From Acidovorax sp. 106 (GTDB lineage Bacteria > Pseudomonadota > Gammaproteobacteria > Burkholderiales > Burkholderiaceae_C), in NCBI RefSeq assembly GCF_003663825.1, contig NZ_RCCC01000001.1:2860501-2924500 (forward strand): a stretch of DNA of 64,000 bases. Direction: 5' to 3'. The notes beneath the pieces were generated by a model. The model searched no databases, was not told where the DNA came from, and saw only the letters and a list, made by a program, of their open reading frames with translations. Below are positions 1 to 9,219 of this stretch, in pieces. The translations under genes and the position numbers were made by a program. Position 1 is the stretch's first letter, and every line of letters begins with the position of its first letter.

Positions 1-1
1 G

Positions 2-172
2 GCATCCCCCTCGCTGGCCGACGATGCCCTGTTTGGGTCAGAGCTGACCATCGCCTTGTATGTGTTGCCCGTGGTGTTTGGTGGCATCGGGGTCAACCTG
101 ATTTCGCACGTGCTGCTTCGCCATTTGACAGAGGCAGAAAAGCGGTTTGAACGAGAGCACCCGGATGGCTGA
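2..172 (+). CDS. C-terminus of an unidentified membrane protein (5' end outside window)
   Basis: An open frame enters from the left edge and ends at TGA 170-172. It has one hydrophobic stretch (ELTIALYVLPVVFGGIGVNL) followed by a charged tail (LTEAEKRFEREHPDG), as expected for the last membrane segment and cytoplasmic end of a small membrane protein. The pbpC start codon at 165 lies inside its last codons, so the two genes overlap and are probably translationally coupled. About 56 residues are visible, too few to name a family. Confidence 0.5.
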   Translation, partial: ASPSLADDALFGSELTIALYVLPVVFGGIGVNLISHVLLRHLTEAEKRFEREHPDG

Positions 173-2690
173 GTTGTGGGGCCAGCGCGTTGTGTGCGGC
201 CAGTGCGCGCTGTGGCGTTTGACTGTTGCGGGGGCTCTTCTGCTGGTCGCTGGCGCGGCCAGTGCGTTACCGTCTTATGACGAAGTCCGCGCCGACTTCC
301 GTCCCTCCGACACGGTGATCCTCTCGGCTGAAGGCGAGGTGCTGCAGCGCCTGCGCACCGATGCCACGGTGCGCCGGGGCCAGTGGGTGCCGCTGGCCGA
401 TGTGTCGCCCGCGCTGCGCACGGCGCTGGTGCTGAGCGAGGATAAGCGGTTTTTTGAGCACAGCGGGGTGGACTGGCGCGCAGCATCGGCAGCCGCCTGG
501 GGCAATCTGTGGAACCAGCGCACGCGGGGTGCCAGCACCCTCACCATGCAGCTGGCCGGGCTGCTCGATGGGGACTGGCGCCAGGGGCCGGGCGGGCGCT
601 CGGTGGTGCAAAAGATCGGGCAGACGGTGGCGGCGCAGGTGCTGGACCGGCGCTGGCGCAAAGACCAGATTCTGGAGGCCTACCTGAACCTGGTGCCGTT
701 TCGCGGCGAGGTGGTTGGCATTGATGCGCTGAGCCGCACGCTGTTTGGCAAAGCAGCCCATGGCCTGGACGACCGCGAGGCTGCGGTGGCTGCGGCCCTG
801 GTGCGTGCCCCCAATGCCAAGCCCGCCCTGGTGGCGCAGCGGGCCTGCGGTGTGTTGCGTGCCATGCAGCCTGCCACAAAGACTGCCATAGCCCAGCCGC
901 GTGCCGCGCAGACCGACTGCGATGCGCTGGAGTTGTTCACCACCGCTGCCGTGCAGCGGCGTGCCTTTGATGCGACCGAGGGCATCGCCCCTCACTGGGC
1001 GCGCTACGCGTTGCGCCAGCAGGCTGCGAATGCAACCCAGGCACCGGGTGCCCTTGCTACCAGCACGGCTGTCCCCGCGCAGCAGGCGCTGCGCACCACG
1101 GTGCGCGCGCCCTTGCAACGGTTTGCGGTGCAAAGCCTGCAGCAGCAACTGCGCGAATTGCACGGACGCAATGTGGAAGACGGTGCTGTGCTGGTGCTGG
1201 ACAACGCCACTGGCGCGGTGCTGGCGTGGGTGGGCTCATCGGGCGCCTTGAGCCAGGCCAGCGAGGTCGATGGCGTACTGGCCCTGCGCCAGCCGGGCTC
1301 CACGCTCAAGCCCTTTTTGTATGCGCAGGCGATCGCCGAGCGGCGGCTCACGGCAGCGTCGCTGGTGGACGATTCATCGGCGCAGATCGCGACCTCCGGC
1401 GGGTTGTATATCCCGCAGAACTACGACCGCCAGTTCAAGGGCTGGGTGTCGGCGCGCACGGCGTTGGCGGCCTCGCTCAATGTGCCCGCAGTGCGCACGC
1501 TGGTCATGGTCACGCCCGATGCGTTCCACCGCCAGTTGGGGGCGCTGGGGTTGCCGCTGCGCGAAAGCGGCGACTACTTTGGCTACAGCCTGGCGCTGGG
1601 CAGCCCCGAGGTGCCGCTGCTGCAGTTGACCAATGCCTATCGCACGCTCGCCAATGGCGGGCGGGCCAGTCCTATTGCAGGCACGCTCTCCAATGGCGGG
1701 CGGGCCAGTTCTATTGCAGGCACGCTTGCCAACGGGGGACGCGTCAGTCCTGTTGCAGATTCGCTGGCCAACGGGGAGCGCTTCAGCCCCACCACGGCCT
1801 TGCCGCCCAGCGCTAGCCCGGTGTTCACGCCCGCGCTGGACCCGCGTGCCGCCTTCATCGTGGGCGACATCCTCTCGGACGGCAACGCCCGCGCCCGCAC
1901 CTTTGGCACCGACAGCGTGCTGGCCACCCGCTTTTGGACGGCCGTGAAAACCGGCACCAGCAAAGACATGCGCGACAACTGGGCCGTGGGCTGGTCCGAG
2001 CGCTACACCGTGGGCGTGTGGGTGGGCAATGCCAGCGGCGCGGCCATGCACGACGTGAGCGGCACCAGCGGCGCAGCGCCAGTGTGGGCGGCGGTAATGG
2101 GCTTTTTGCACGCCCGCCAACCCAGCCGCGCGCCCCGGCCACCGCCAGGGCTGGTACAGCAGGCGGTGCGCTTTGGCGCCTCGGGCCCTGCAGAGCCGGG
2201 CCGCCGCACGCCCCCCATGCCGCTGGAGGCTGCGCGCCAGGAGTGGTTTGTGCAAGGCACGCAGCAAGCGCTTTTTGCTATAAATTATGTAGCTGATAGC
2301 GCTTTATCTGTAAGCGCTGGAGGCAAAATTGACTCCAAATCCACCATCGTGCGGGCGTCTCCGCAGGCCACGCAGGAGGCGCAGGCCGAGGCGGCCCGCA
2401 TCTTGACGCCAGTCAAGGGCACCATCATCGCCTTGGACCCCGACATCCCTCCGCAAGCCCAGCGCCTGCGCTTGAAGGCGAGCGACGATGCGGGCGCCCG
2501 CGTGGCCTGGCGCATGGACGGCAAAGCGCTGGGCCGGGGGCCGTTGCTGGAATGGCTGCCCTGGCCGGGCCGCCACACGCTGGAGCTGACCGATGCGCAA
2601 GGGCGGGTGCTAGACACCGTGCGCTTTGAAGTGCGGGGCGCTGGCGTGGCGCCGGGCGCAACCCAGGCAGCGGCACAGCGTGCTCGCTAA
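165..2690 (+). CDS. pbpC: penicillin-binding protein 1C (bifunctional glycosyltransferase/transpeptidase)
   Basis: Periplasmic peptidoglycan synthase of the PBP1C family, 841 residues from ATG 165; an in-frame TTG at 147 is less likely. A hydrophobic N-terminal signal anchor (about residues 20-40) precedes the GT51 glycosyltransferase domain, with catalytic Glu in EDKRFFEHSGVD (about residue 92) and GASTLTMQLAG. The transpeptidase domain has the nucleophile Ser in QPGSTLKPF (about 379), SLN (about 437) and KTGTS (about 595). The C-terminal PBP1C domain follows (PDIPPQAQRLRLKASD). Two oddities: four 13-residue tandem repeats between SLN and KTG (residues 494-545), and a palindromic repeat copy encoding about residues 704-724. 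The alpha-2-macroglobulin partner often found beside pbpC is not visible. Confidence 0.93.
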   Translation: MAELWGQRVVCGQCALWRLTVAGALLLVAGAASALPSYDEVRADFRPSDTVILSAEGEVLQRLRTDATVRRGQWVPLADVSPALRTALVLSEDKRFFEHSGVDWRAASAAAWGNLWNQRTRGASTLTMQLAGLLDGDWRQGPGGRSVVQKIGQTVAAQVLDRRWRKDQILEAYLNLVPFRGEVVGIDALSRTLFGKAAHGLDDREAAVAAALVRAPNAKPALVAQRACGVLRAMQPATKTAIAQPRAAQTDCDALELFTTAAVQRRAFDATEGIAPHWARYALRQQAANATQAPGALATSTAVPAQQALRTTVRAPLQRFAVQSLQQQLRELHGRNVEDGAVLVLDNATGAVLAWVGSSGALSQASEVDGVLALRQPGSTLKPFLYAQAIAERRLTAASLVDDSSAQIATSGGLYIPQNYDRQFKGWVSARTALAASLNVPAVRTLVMVTPDAFHRQLGALGLPLRESGDYFGYSLALGSPEVPLLQLTNAYRTLANGGRASPIAGTLSNGGRASSIAGTLANGGRVSPVADSLANGERFSPTTALPPSASPVFTPALDPRAAFIVGDILSDGNARARTFGTDSVLATRFWTAVKTGTSKDMRDNWAVGWSERYTVGVWVGNASGAAMHDVSGTSGAAPVWAAVMGFLHARQPSRAPRPPPGLVQQAVRFGASGPAEPGRRTPPMPLEAARQEWFVQGTQQALFAINYVADSALSVSAGGKIDSKSTIVRASPQATQEAQAEAARILTPVKGTIIALDPDIPPQAQRLRLKASDDAGARVAWRMDGKALGRGPLLEWLPWPGRHTLELTDAQGRVLDTVRFEVRGAGVAPGATQAAAQRAR
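1644..1799 (+). repeat. four 39-bp in-frame tandem repeats inside pbpC
   Basis: The units read TLANGGRASPIAG, TLSNGGRASSIAG, TLANGGRVSPVAD and SLANGERFSPTTA. Units 1 and 2 are nearly identical in DNA; units 3 and 4 are more diverged. The first copy corresponds to the normally single family segment YRTLANGGRxSP, so the array looks like a duplication of that loop, adding about 39 residues. Confidence 0.9.
2274..2336 (+). repeat. dispersed palindromic element, copy A (inside pbpC)
   Basis: Matches the shared pattern TGCTAT-N8-GTAGCT-N2-TAGCGCTT-N7-AAGCGCT-GGAGGC. It is open in the pbpC frame and encodes AINYVADSALSVSAGGKID, between the transpeptidase and C-terminal domains. Its A+T content is clearly higher than that of the surrounding gene. 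Confidence 0.8.
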
Positions 2691-3130
2691 CAGTTTGCGC
2701 GGCGGGCAAAACACCGAAAAAGCCCGAGAGAGCCTGTTGATGGTCTCGCGGGGATTCGCTCCAACCCTTCGGGCACGGGTGTTTGCGGGCGGTCTGCTGC
2801 GCTGCGGTGCTTGCCAGTGGCTGAGCTGAAGGCAGCACTTCACGCCTCGCACGCCATCCCGCAAAGACCGGTGCGCGACCCCTGGTGGATCGTCCGCAGG
2901 CTCTAGCGTCCCCTCTTGTGCGCAAGCGCCTGAATCGTTGCGCTAAGGCGGTGTTTGCCTGCCAATTTGCACTGATGTGGCGTGGCCTGCTCACTACAAT
3001 GGGGCATCTCTTCTGTGCGCGGCACCGCCTCTCCATGCCTTTCAATCAGTGTCATTCTTGCCAAGGCTGTACCGGCGTTTTGTGCAGCACCCTGCAGGTG
3101 CTGCGGGGCACGACCGCAAGCTAGTCAGGC
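2691..3130. other. intergenic region, no gene recognised
   Basis: This 440-bp gap holds no convincing coding sequence. TACAAT near 2995 could be a -10 box for the diguanylate cyclase gene, but no well-spaced -35 was found. A segment around 2733-2761 resembles, in inverse orientation, a stretch near 36396-36424 (shared core GACC-R-TCAACAGG), which may be a minor dispersed repeat. Confidence 0.4.
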
Positions 3131-5386
3131 ATGCCGCAGTCTCGCAAGTCCCTCTCTCACCGCCTGCTCTGGCTGGCCTTGTTGCTGTCGCTTGGGATTG
3201 GCGCCCTGACGGTGCGTACCCTCTGGACGCTGCGCAACGACGAGTGGAACTACGCCCTGCAGGCCAATGCCAACCTGGTGGGCACGCTGTCGCGCTCGCT
3301 GGAGTGGACGCTGGACGCTGTGGACCAATCCTTGCTGAGTGTGGCTTCGGAGCTGGAGCGCGTGAAGGACCTGTCTGCGACCGCGCAGTTGCGCCGACAA
3401 ATGCGTTTTGAAGGCCTGATGCGCCTGCAGGGGCTGGGTGATGTGCTGGTGCTCAACGCCCAGGGTGACATCATTCTGGACTCGGGCTTCAGCGAGCCGC
3501 GCAAGGCCAATTTTGCAGACCGCGACTACTTCCGCGCCTTCAAGGACGGGCGGCATGAAGGCCTGTTCATTGGCAAGCCGGTGCCTTCAAGGGTGTCGCA
3601 ACTGAACTCACTGCCCATGGCGCGGGCCTATCGCACGCCGGACGGTGCCTTCGCTGGCATTGTGCTGAGCGCGGTGCGCTTGAGTTACTTCAACGAGCTT
3701 TTCGCTTCGGTGAACCTGGGCGACAACAGCGGCGTCAACCTGTTCCGGGCCGACGGCATCATCGTTTCGCGCTTTCCCTATGGTGATCTGGACGTGGGCA
3801 AGAGCCTGGCAGGCTCTCCCAATATGCTGCGTTTTCAGCGCGAAAGTCAGGGGTCATTCGTCGGCCTGGCCGAGTTGGATGGGGTTGAGCGCTCCTATTC
3901 CTTTACCCAGGTGGGGCGGTTTCCTCTGATTTTGAATGTGGCACAGGCCCGCTCCACCATCGAGAGCAAGTGGACCCGCTCGGCTTGGGGCTTGGGCATG
4001 TTCACGCTGCTGCTGATGCTGTCGTGCATGGCGCTGGCCGCTCTGTTCAGCCGCGAGTTGCAGCGCCGCCAGGCCATCGCCGCCCGCCTGCACCGTGCCG
4101 AGCGGGACATGAGCACCATCTTGCACAGCATTCCGTCGGTGGTGGGATCGTGGGATGCCAACCTGTACAATCGCTTTGGCAATCAGGCGCATGAGATCTG
4201 GTTTGGCGTGCCCCCTGAGAAGCTGCGCGGCATGCACATGAGCGAGATGCTGGGCTTCAAGCGCTTTGGTTACACCGAACCCCTGCTGCGCAAGGCGCTG
4301 GAGGGTGAACCCCAGGTGTTTGAAACCACGTTAACCGACAAGCAGGGCATGGCGCGCCACGTCATCGTTTCCTACACCCCCGAGCGCGATGGTGAGCAGG
4401 TGCTTGGCCTGTTCATCCAGCTCACCGACATCACCGACCGCAAGCACATGGAAGACCTGCTTTTCGAGGAAAAGGAGCTGATGCGCCTGACCTTGCAGTC
4501 GATTGGCGATGCCGTGGTGTGCTGCAATGCCGCAGGCCACGTGACGTACCTGAATCCCGTGGCACAGAGGCTGACAGGCTGGCAAGGCTTCGACGCGGCA
4601 GGCCGTGATGTGGACGAAGTCATTCACCTGGTGCCCACCGATGCGGGGGTGGAGTTGGGCAGCCCCTTGCGCACCGCCATGCAGAACGACCGGCCCATGG
4701 CAGCCACCCGTGGCGTGGTCGAGCACCGCGCCACCTGCCAGCGCTTTGACGTGGAGCTTTCGGCCAGCCCGATTGCCGACCGCCATGGTCACGTGACGGG
4801 GGCGGTGGCCGTGCTGCGCGACGTGACGCAGGCCGTGGCCATGGCCGCACGCATGGCGCGGCTGGCGCACTATGACGCGCTGACGGACTTGCCCAACCGG
4901 GTGCTGCTGCAAGACCGTGCCCAGCAAGCCATTGCCCAGGCACAGCGCGATGGCAAGCATGTGGGGGTGCTGTATCTGGACCTGGACGGCTTCAAGCAAG
5001 TCAACGACGCCCTGGGCCACGATGTGGGTGACCAACTGCTGGTGCAGTGGGCGCAGCGCCTGCAGGCTGCCGTGCGCCAGACAGACACCGTCTGTCGCCA
5101 GGGGGGCGATGAGTTTGTGCTGCTGCTGCCCGGCATTGGCAACGCCCAACAGGCCACGGTGGTGGCCCGCAAAATCATGGCGCAATGCGAGGCACCGTTC
5201 ATGCTGCAAGGGGTGGCGGTGCCCATGGGCCTGAGCGGCGGGATCAGCCTGTACCCCGAGCATGGGCGCGACCTGGACGAGCTGACCCGCCACGCCGATG
5301 CTGCCATGTACGCGGCAAAACAGGCTGGTCGCAACCAGGTGCGCTTGTATGAAGGTGCAGGCCAGCCGCCCAGGCTGGTGGTGTAG
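3131..5386 (+). CDS. membrane diguanylate cyclase with periplasmic sensor, PAS and GGDEF domains
   Basis: Predicted to make cyclic di-GMP from GTP at the inner membrane; 751 residues. TM1 (about 10-33) and TM2 (about 284-306) enclose a periplasmic sensor region with Cache-like features (YFRAFKDG..GLFIGKPV). Two PAS-like segments follow (about 325-440 and 450-570). The GGDEF domain starts at LTDLPNRVLLQDR, contains DLDGFKQVNDALGHDVGD, and has an intact GGDEF (about 658-662). RQTD lies five residues before GGDEF and matches the product-inhibition I-site RxxD. No EAL domain is present. The gene is monocistronic by spacing. The sensed ligand cannot be inferred. Confidence 0.9.
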   Translation: MPQSRKSLSHRLLWLALLLSLGIGALTVRTLWTLRNDEWNYALQANANLVGTLSRSLEWTLDAVDQSLLSVASELERVKDLSATAQLRRQMRFEGLMRLQGLGDVLVLNAQGDIILDSGFSEPRKANFADRDYFRAFKDGRHEGLFIGKPVPSRVSQLNSLPMARAYRTPDGAFAGIVLSAVRLSYFNELFASVNLGDNSGVNLFRADGIIVSRFPYGDLDVGKSLAGSPNMLRFQRESQGSFVGLAELDGVERSYSFTQVGRFPLILNVAQARSTIESKWTRSAWGLGMFTLLLMLSCMALAALFSRELQRRQAIAARLHRAERDMSTILHSIPSVVGSWDANLYNRFGNQAHEIWFGVPPEKLRGMHMSEMLGFKRFGYTEPLLRKALEGEPQVFETTLTDKQGMARHVIVSYTPERDGEQVLGLFIQLTDITDRKHMEDLLFEEKELMRLTLQSIGDAVVCCNAAGHVTYLNPVAQRLTGWQGFDAAGRDVDEVIHLVPTDAGVELGSPLRTAMQNDRPMAATRGVVEHRATCQRFDVELSASPIADRHGHVTGAVAVLRDVTQAVAMAARMARLAHYDALTDLPNRVLLQDRAQQAIAQAQRDGKHVGVLYLDLDGFKQVNDALGHDVGDQLLVQWAQRLQAAVRQTDTVCRQGGDEFVLLLPGIGNAQQATVVARKIMAQCEAPFMLQGVAVPMGLSGGISLYPEHGRDLDELTRHADAAMYAAKQAGRNQVRLYEGAGQPPRLVV

Positions 5387-5563
5387 CAGGCGGCGATGGC
5401 CTGAGATCCTGTTGATGCGACTGCCTCGGTACCTGTGCCGCGCGGGTCTGGGTTGCATCCTCGGCTTTGGAAATTTGTTGCAAGGCCCCGCAAATAATTT
5501 TGATGGCTTGGTGCGGTGGCTGCGTCTACCATGCTGCGCTGTCCCCTTACACGGAGTGAGAGC

Positions 5564-6730
5564 GTGCCTGACCTGTCCAAAATCACCTGTATCGAAGACC
5601 TGCGGGTCGTTGCCCAGCGCCGTGTGCCGCGCATGTTCTACGACTATGCGGACTCGGGCTCGTACACCGAAGGCACTTACCGCTCCAACGAAGCCGACTT
5701 TCAGGGCATCAAGCTGCGCCAGCGCGTGGCAGTCAACATGGAAGGCCGCAGCACCTGCACCACCATGGTGGGGCAGGACGTGGCCATGCCCGTGGCCATC
5801 GCACCCACGGGCCTCACGGGCATGCAGCATGCCGACGGGGAAATCCTGGGGGCCAAGGCTGCCAAGGCGTTTGGTATTCCGTTCACGCTGTCCACCATGA
5901 GCATCTGCTCCATCGAGGACATTGCTGAGCACACGGGCCGTCATCCGTTTTGGTTCCAGGTGTATGTGATGCGCGACCGTGATTTCATCGAGCGCCTCAT
6001 CGACCGCGCCAAGGCGGCCAACTGCTCGGCCCTGCAGCTCACACTGGATTTGCAGATCCTGGGTCAGCGCCACAAGGACATCAAGAACGGGTTGTCGGCG
6101 CCGCCGCGCCCTTCGCTGGCCAACCTTATCAACCTGGCCACCAAGCCGCGTTGGTGCCTGGGCATGCTGGGCACACCACGGCGCAGCTTTGGCAACATCG
6201 TGGGCCACGCCAAGGGCGTGGGCGATATGTCGTCGCTGTCGTCGTGGACGGCCGAGCAGTTCGATCCGCAGCTCAACTGGGGCGATGTGGAGTGGATCAA
6301 AAAGCGCTGGGGCGGCAAGCTGATCTTGAAGGGCATCATGGACGCAGAAGACGCGCGCCTGGCCGTCAACAGCGGCGCTGATGCGCTCATCGTCAGCAAC
6401 CATGGTGGCCGCCAGCTCGATGGCGCCCCCTCTTCGATTGCCGCGTTGCCCCACATTGCAGACGCCGCAGGCAAGGACATTGAGGTGTGGATGGACGGCG
6501 GTATCCGCAGCGGGCAAGACGTGCTCAAAGCCCGTGCACTGGGGGCGCAGGGCACACTGATTGGCCGCAGCTTTCTGTACGGCCTGGGGGCGTATGGCGA
6601 GGCCGGCGTGACCCGTGCGCTGCAGATCATTCAGAAAGAACTGGACATCACCATGGCGTTTTGCGGTCACACCCACATCAACAACGTGGACCGCAGTGTG
6701 CTGTTGCCCGGCACTATTCCTCGCCTTTGA
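5564..6730 (+). CDS. FMN-dependent alpha-hydroxy-acid dehydrogenase (L-lactate dehydrogenase-like)
   Basis: 388 residues from GTG 5564, chosen because GGAG (5553-5556) sits 7 nt upstream; an in-frame GTG at 5516 has no such site. The whole chain is one FMN TIM barrel oxidising a 2-hydroxy acid to the 2-oxo acid. Visible landmarks are FYDYADSGSYTE at the N-terminus, TLDLQILGQRHKDIKNG, the KGI motif, the catalytic His in SNHGGRQLDG (His280) and the phosphate-binding DGGIRSGQDV and GRSFLYGLGA. Closest in type to LldD and other membrane-linked lactate dehydrogenases, but mandelate or glycolate cannot be excluded. No lactate permease or regulator gene lies next to it. Confidence 0.85.
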   Translation: MPDLSKITCIEDLRVVAQRRVPRMFYDYADSGSYTEGTYRSNEADFQGIKLRQRVAVNMEGRSTCTTMVGQDVAMPVAIAPTGLTGMQHADGEILGAKAAKAFGIPFTLSTMSICSIEDIAEHTGRHPFWFQVYVMRDRDFIERLIDRAKAANCSALQLTLDLQILGQRHKDIKNGLSAPPRPSLANLINLATKPRWCLGMLGTPRRSFGNIVGHAKGVGDMSSLSSWTAEQFDPQLNWGDVEWIKKRWGGKLILKGIMDAEDARLAVNSGADALIVSNHGGRQLDGAPSSIAALPHIADAAGKDIEVWMDGGIRSGQDVLKARALGAQGTLIGRSFLYGLGAYGEAGVTRALQIIQKELDITMAFCGHTHINNVDRSVLLPGTIPRL

Positions 6731-6854
6731 CGCGGAGGGCAGGGCGGGGGCGCTGTTGACAAGTCGCCCTCCCATATTTCAGCCTGCGCGCCCCGTTTGG
6801 CGTGGGGTCAGTGCTTTCAAGCCGCAGCCGGGCTGCCGCAGTCCACAGGGCTTG

Positions 6855-7421
6855 TTAAGACGCAGCCTTCCACAGGATGTAGTCGGCCTGGTACTTCACC
6901 ACTTGCTTTTGCCCGGCGTTGCCCGCAGCGCATGCCATGGCTGGGGCTACACCGCCCTGCGTTGCCACGCGCTGGATGTAGGTCACGCCCTGCATGGCGC
7001 CCATGCCCATGGCGGGGTTGGCCTTGACCAGTTGCAAAGGGATGTTGCCTGCACCTGCTGGCGCCACGGCGACCTGTGTGGCTGTGACCTTGGAGCCGTC
7101 GTTGCTCTCCCAAGTGGCAGGCGGGCCAAAGTAGCGGCCAATGGTTTTGCCTGCGCGGTCCATCAGCTTGGCATCTGGCCCCACAAACACCCACTCAAAG
7201 TCGCTGGGCATGTCTTTCTTGGCGCGGCACTCGTAGGTGATGTCGCCCGCACCCACGGTTTCCATGGCAACGCGTTGGCCCGCGGGCACTTGCACCGCTG
7301 CAGGCAGTGTGCTTTGGTTGAATGCGGGTATGGAGGTCATGGGGGCCATCGAGCCGCAGGCCGTCAGGGCGGCGGCTGTGGCCAGCAGGGTCATGGCGAT
7401 CAAAGGGGTGCGTGCTTGCAT
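6855..7421 (-). CDS. DUF3455 lipoprotein
   Basis: 188 residues starting MQARTPLIAMTLL at 7421, with AAGGA a few bases upstream. The N-terminal signal sequence ends in the lipobox LTAC, so the protein is predicted to be lipid-anchored at Cys24. The mature part has the DUF3455 features: a VPAGQRVAMETVGAGDITYEC segment (split here as VPAGQRV and ITYECRAKK), FEWVFVGPDAKLMD and GPPATWESNDGSKV. Function is unknown. It is divergent from the ECF sigma gene, and a promoter motif shared with that gene lies about 110 bp upstream, so it is probably part of the sigma factor's regulon. Confidence 0.8.
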   Translation of the reverse strand: MQARTPLIAMTLLATAAALTACGSMAPMTSIPAFNQSTLPAAVQVPAGQRVAMETVGAGDITYECRAKKDMPSDFEWVFVGPDAKLMDRAGKTIGRYFGPPATWESNDGSKVTATQVAVAPAGAGNIPLQLVKANPAMGMGAMQGVTYIQRVATQGGVAPAMACAAGNAGQKQVVKYQADYILWKAAS

Positions 7422-7531
7422 GGTGCTTCCTTGGGACGGGTTGGGATAGTGCGCACCGAAGTCGTGCTGCAGGCATGGCGGTCCATACGCCCGAGGCGGG
7501 CTGTGCAGCTTTGTTTCCGGTGACCAAGGGC

Positions 7532-7562
7532 TATACGCAGGCTGATGCAGGGTGGATTCAAA
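7532..7562 (-). promoter_or_regulatory. putative ECF promoter of the DUF3455 gene (motif copy 1)
   Basis: On the minus strand the sequence reads TTTGAATCCA, 11 bases, then CCTGCGTATA. The same two blocks with the same 11-base gap occur at 9220-9250, and a close variant at 7618-7647. GAATCC would be the -35 element and CGTAT the -10 element. Confidence 0.7.
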
Positions 7563-7617
7563 AAGTTTTTCTTTCTGAAACGCTCTTTCAAAAGCGATGG
7601 CGCGTGAGCTCGCAGCC

Positions 7618-7647
7618 TTGAATCCAAAGGGGTGCTGCAACCGTATC
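7618..7647 (+). promoter_or_regulatory. putative autoregulatory ECF promoter of the sigma gene (motif copy 2)
   Basis: TTGAATCCA, 11 bases, CAACCGTATC. It matches copies 1 and 3 in both blocks and in spacing, and lies about 105 bp before the sigma start codon. Autoregulation is typical of ECF sigma factors. Confidence 0.65.
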
Positions 7648-7752
7648 CTTGTTGCAGGCATTGGCGGGGTGGGTGATGCACCTGTGCGCCCCAACCCCAC
7701 AGTGCGCGCGGCAGTTGTGCCTGCAACGGTCCATATCCAAGACAATGGGCGC

Positions 7753-8328
7753 ATGAGCACCCTCCACCCCGATCGCGAACTCATGGAACTCATCGACCGC
7801 GTGGCCGCGCAAGACGACTCGGCCCTCAAGGCCCTGTATGAGCGCACCTCATCCAAACTGTTTGGCCTGGCGCTGCGCATCGTGCGCCAGCGCGATGCCG
7901 CCGAGGATGTGCTGCAGGACGCCTTCGTGGCCATCTGGCGCGGGGCGGGAAGCTACCGCGCCTCGCTCAGTCCCCCCATGGCCTGGATGGGGCTCATCGT
8001 GCGCAGCCGCGCTCTGGATGCCCTGCGCAAGCGCACAACCGACCGCAGCGATGTGACCGATGAACTGGACGACCTGCTGTCGGACACGCTGGAGGGCGAC
8101 GGCGCCAACCCCATGGACGTGACGGAGGCCAGCGAGCAAGCCTTTGCCCTGCACCAGTGCCTTGCCAAGCTCGATGGCAAGCAGCGCGAAGTCGTCAGCC
8201 TGGCGTATCTGCGCGACCAAAGCCACAGCGAACTGGCCGAGCAGCTCAAGCTGCCGCTGGGCACCGTCAAGACCTGGATACGGCGTGGGCTGGACCAGTT
8301 GCGCAACTGCATGGCGCGTTACGTGTGA
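7753..8328 (+). CDS. ECF (sigma-70 family) RNA polymerase sigma factor, RskA-linked type
   Basis: 191 residues from ATG 7753; the frame is open upstream but the conserved sigma-2 region begins shortly after this Met. Region 2 contains AAEDVLQDAFVAIWRGAGSY. Region 4 contains LDGKQREVVSLAYLRDQSHSELAEQLKLPLGTVKTWIRRGL (helix-turn-helix), a hallmark of the SigK-like ECF group. An acidic linker joins the two regions. The stop lies 13 bp before the anti-sigma start, so the pair is an operon. Expected to direct transcription from GAATCC/CGTAT promoters. Confidence 0.92.
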   Translation: MSTLHPDRELMELIDRVAAQDDSALKALYERTSSKLFGLALRIVRQRDAAEDVLQDAFVAIWRGAGSYRASLSPPMAWMGLIVRSRALDALRKRTTDRSDVTDELDDLLSDTLEGDGANPMDVTEASEQAFALHQCLAKLDGKQREVVSLAYLRDQSHSELAEQLKLPLGTVKTWIRRGLDQLRNCMARYV

Positions 8329-8341
8329 GAGGCCCGCTGCT

Positions 8342-9127
8342 GTGAATATCACCCAACACCCCGAACTGCTGCAGCGCCTGGCTGCCAGCTACGCCCTGGG
8401 CACGCTGCGCGGTGGCGCACGCCGCCGCTTTGAATCGCTGGCCCGCGAGCACGCTACCGTGCGCGCTGCGGCGCTGGTGTGGCAAACCCACTGGTCCGGT
8501 CTGGCCGAGTTGCAGCCTGGCAACGCGCCTGACCCGGCCGTGTGGGTGCGCATCCACAATCTGGTGCAGGCCGACAAAGCCCAGCATGCCATGGCGGCTG
8601 CACGCGCCGCAGCGCCAAGGCCGGTGGGCTGGTGGCGCACCCTGTGGGTGTGGCGCGGCGCCGCTGCGGCGGGGGCCGTGGCCACCTTGGCGGCGGTGGT
8701 GGTGGGCTTGCAAGCCCATGGCAGCCTGCAAGCGGCCACCAGCGCGCAGATTGCCGCCCTGCAGCAGCAACTGCAAGCGACTCCGCAGATTCAGTACGTG
8801 GCCGTGTTGGCGGACGACAAGGCCGATGCCTCGATGTTGGTGACCTTTGACCCGAAGAACCACCAGTTAGTGTTGCAGCGCGTGGGGGGCTTCCAGGAGG
8901 GCGACGATCAATCTCTGCAGCTGTGGGCGCTGCCTCCGGCGGGCGGCCCACGCTCTTTGGGCGTGCTCGGGCATGAAAAGCTGCTGACCCTGACGGCGGG
9001 CGAACGGGACGTTCAACAGGTTCCTGCACTGGCCATCAGCCTGGAGCCCAAGGGGGGCGTGCCCAGCGCAACAGGCCCCACGGGCCCAGTGCTGTTCAAG
9101 GGGGCGCTCATTCAGCGCATGCTGTAG
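8342..9127 (+). CDS. RskA-family anti-sigma factor
   Basis: 261 residues from GTG 8342, with GAGG 8 bases upstream. The N-terminal cytoplasmic part (about 1-90) has the RskA-type LAASYALGTLRGGARRRFESLA motif that binds the sigma factor. One transmembrane helix follows (about 103-122, AAAAGAVATLAAVVVGL). The periplasmic C-terminal domain ends in SLEPKGGVPSATGPTGPVLFKG, the classic RskA (anti-sigma-K) C-terminal motif. It is predicted to hold the upstream ECF factor at the membrane until an envelope signal triggers release, probably by proteolysis. Confidence 0.9.
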   Translation: MNITQHPELLQRLAASYALGTLRGGARRRFESLAREHATVRAAALVWQTHWSGLAELQPGNAPDPAVWVRIHNLVQADKAQHAMAAARAAAPRPVGWWRTLWVWRGAAAAGAVATLAAVVVGLQAHGSLQAATSAQIAALQQQLQATPQIQYVAVLADDKADASMLVTFDPKNHQLVLQRVGGFQEGDDQSLQLWALPPAGGPRSLGVLGHEKLLTLTAGERDVQQVPALAISLEPKGGVPSATGPTGPVLFKGALIQRML

Positions 9128-9219
9128 CGCGGCGCTGGTGCGGTGGGTGGCTAAGCGGATGGCGATGCGGATGCTGAGGCTCGCCCTGCATGCGGGGCCT
9201 TGGCAAACCGCTGCCCAGG

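Larger units (their letters stand above)
7422..7752. other. divergent promoter region between DUF3455 gene and ECF sigma gene
   Basis: This 331-bp interval carries two oppositely oriented copies of one promoter-like motif, 55 bp apart (annotated separately), and nothing that looks like a gene. Each motif leaves a leader of roughly 100 nt before its gene. Confidence 0.6.

Noticed and set aside
4331..6775. Open frame of over 800 codons antisense to the diguanylate cyclase and dehydrogenase genes
   Set aside because: Low-complexity His/Gln/Arg/Ala-rich translation typical of an antisense frame in high-G+C DNA; the sense genes have full catalytic motifs.
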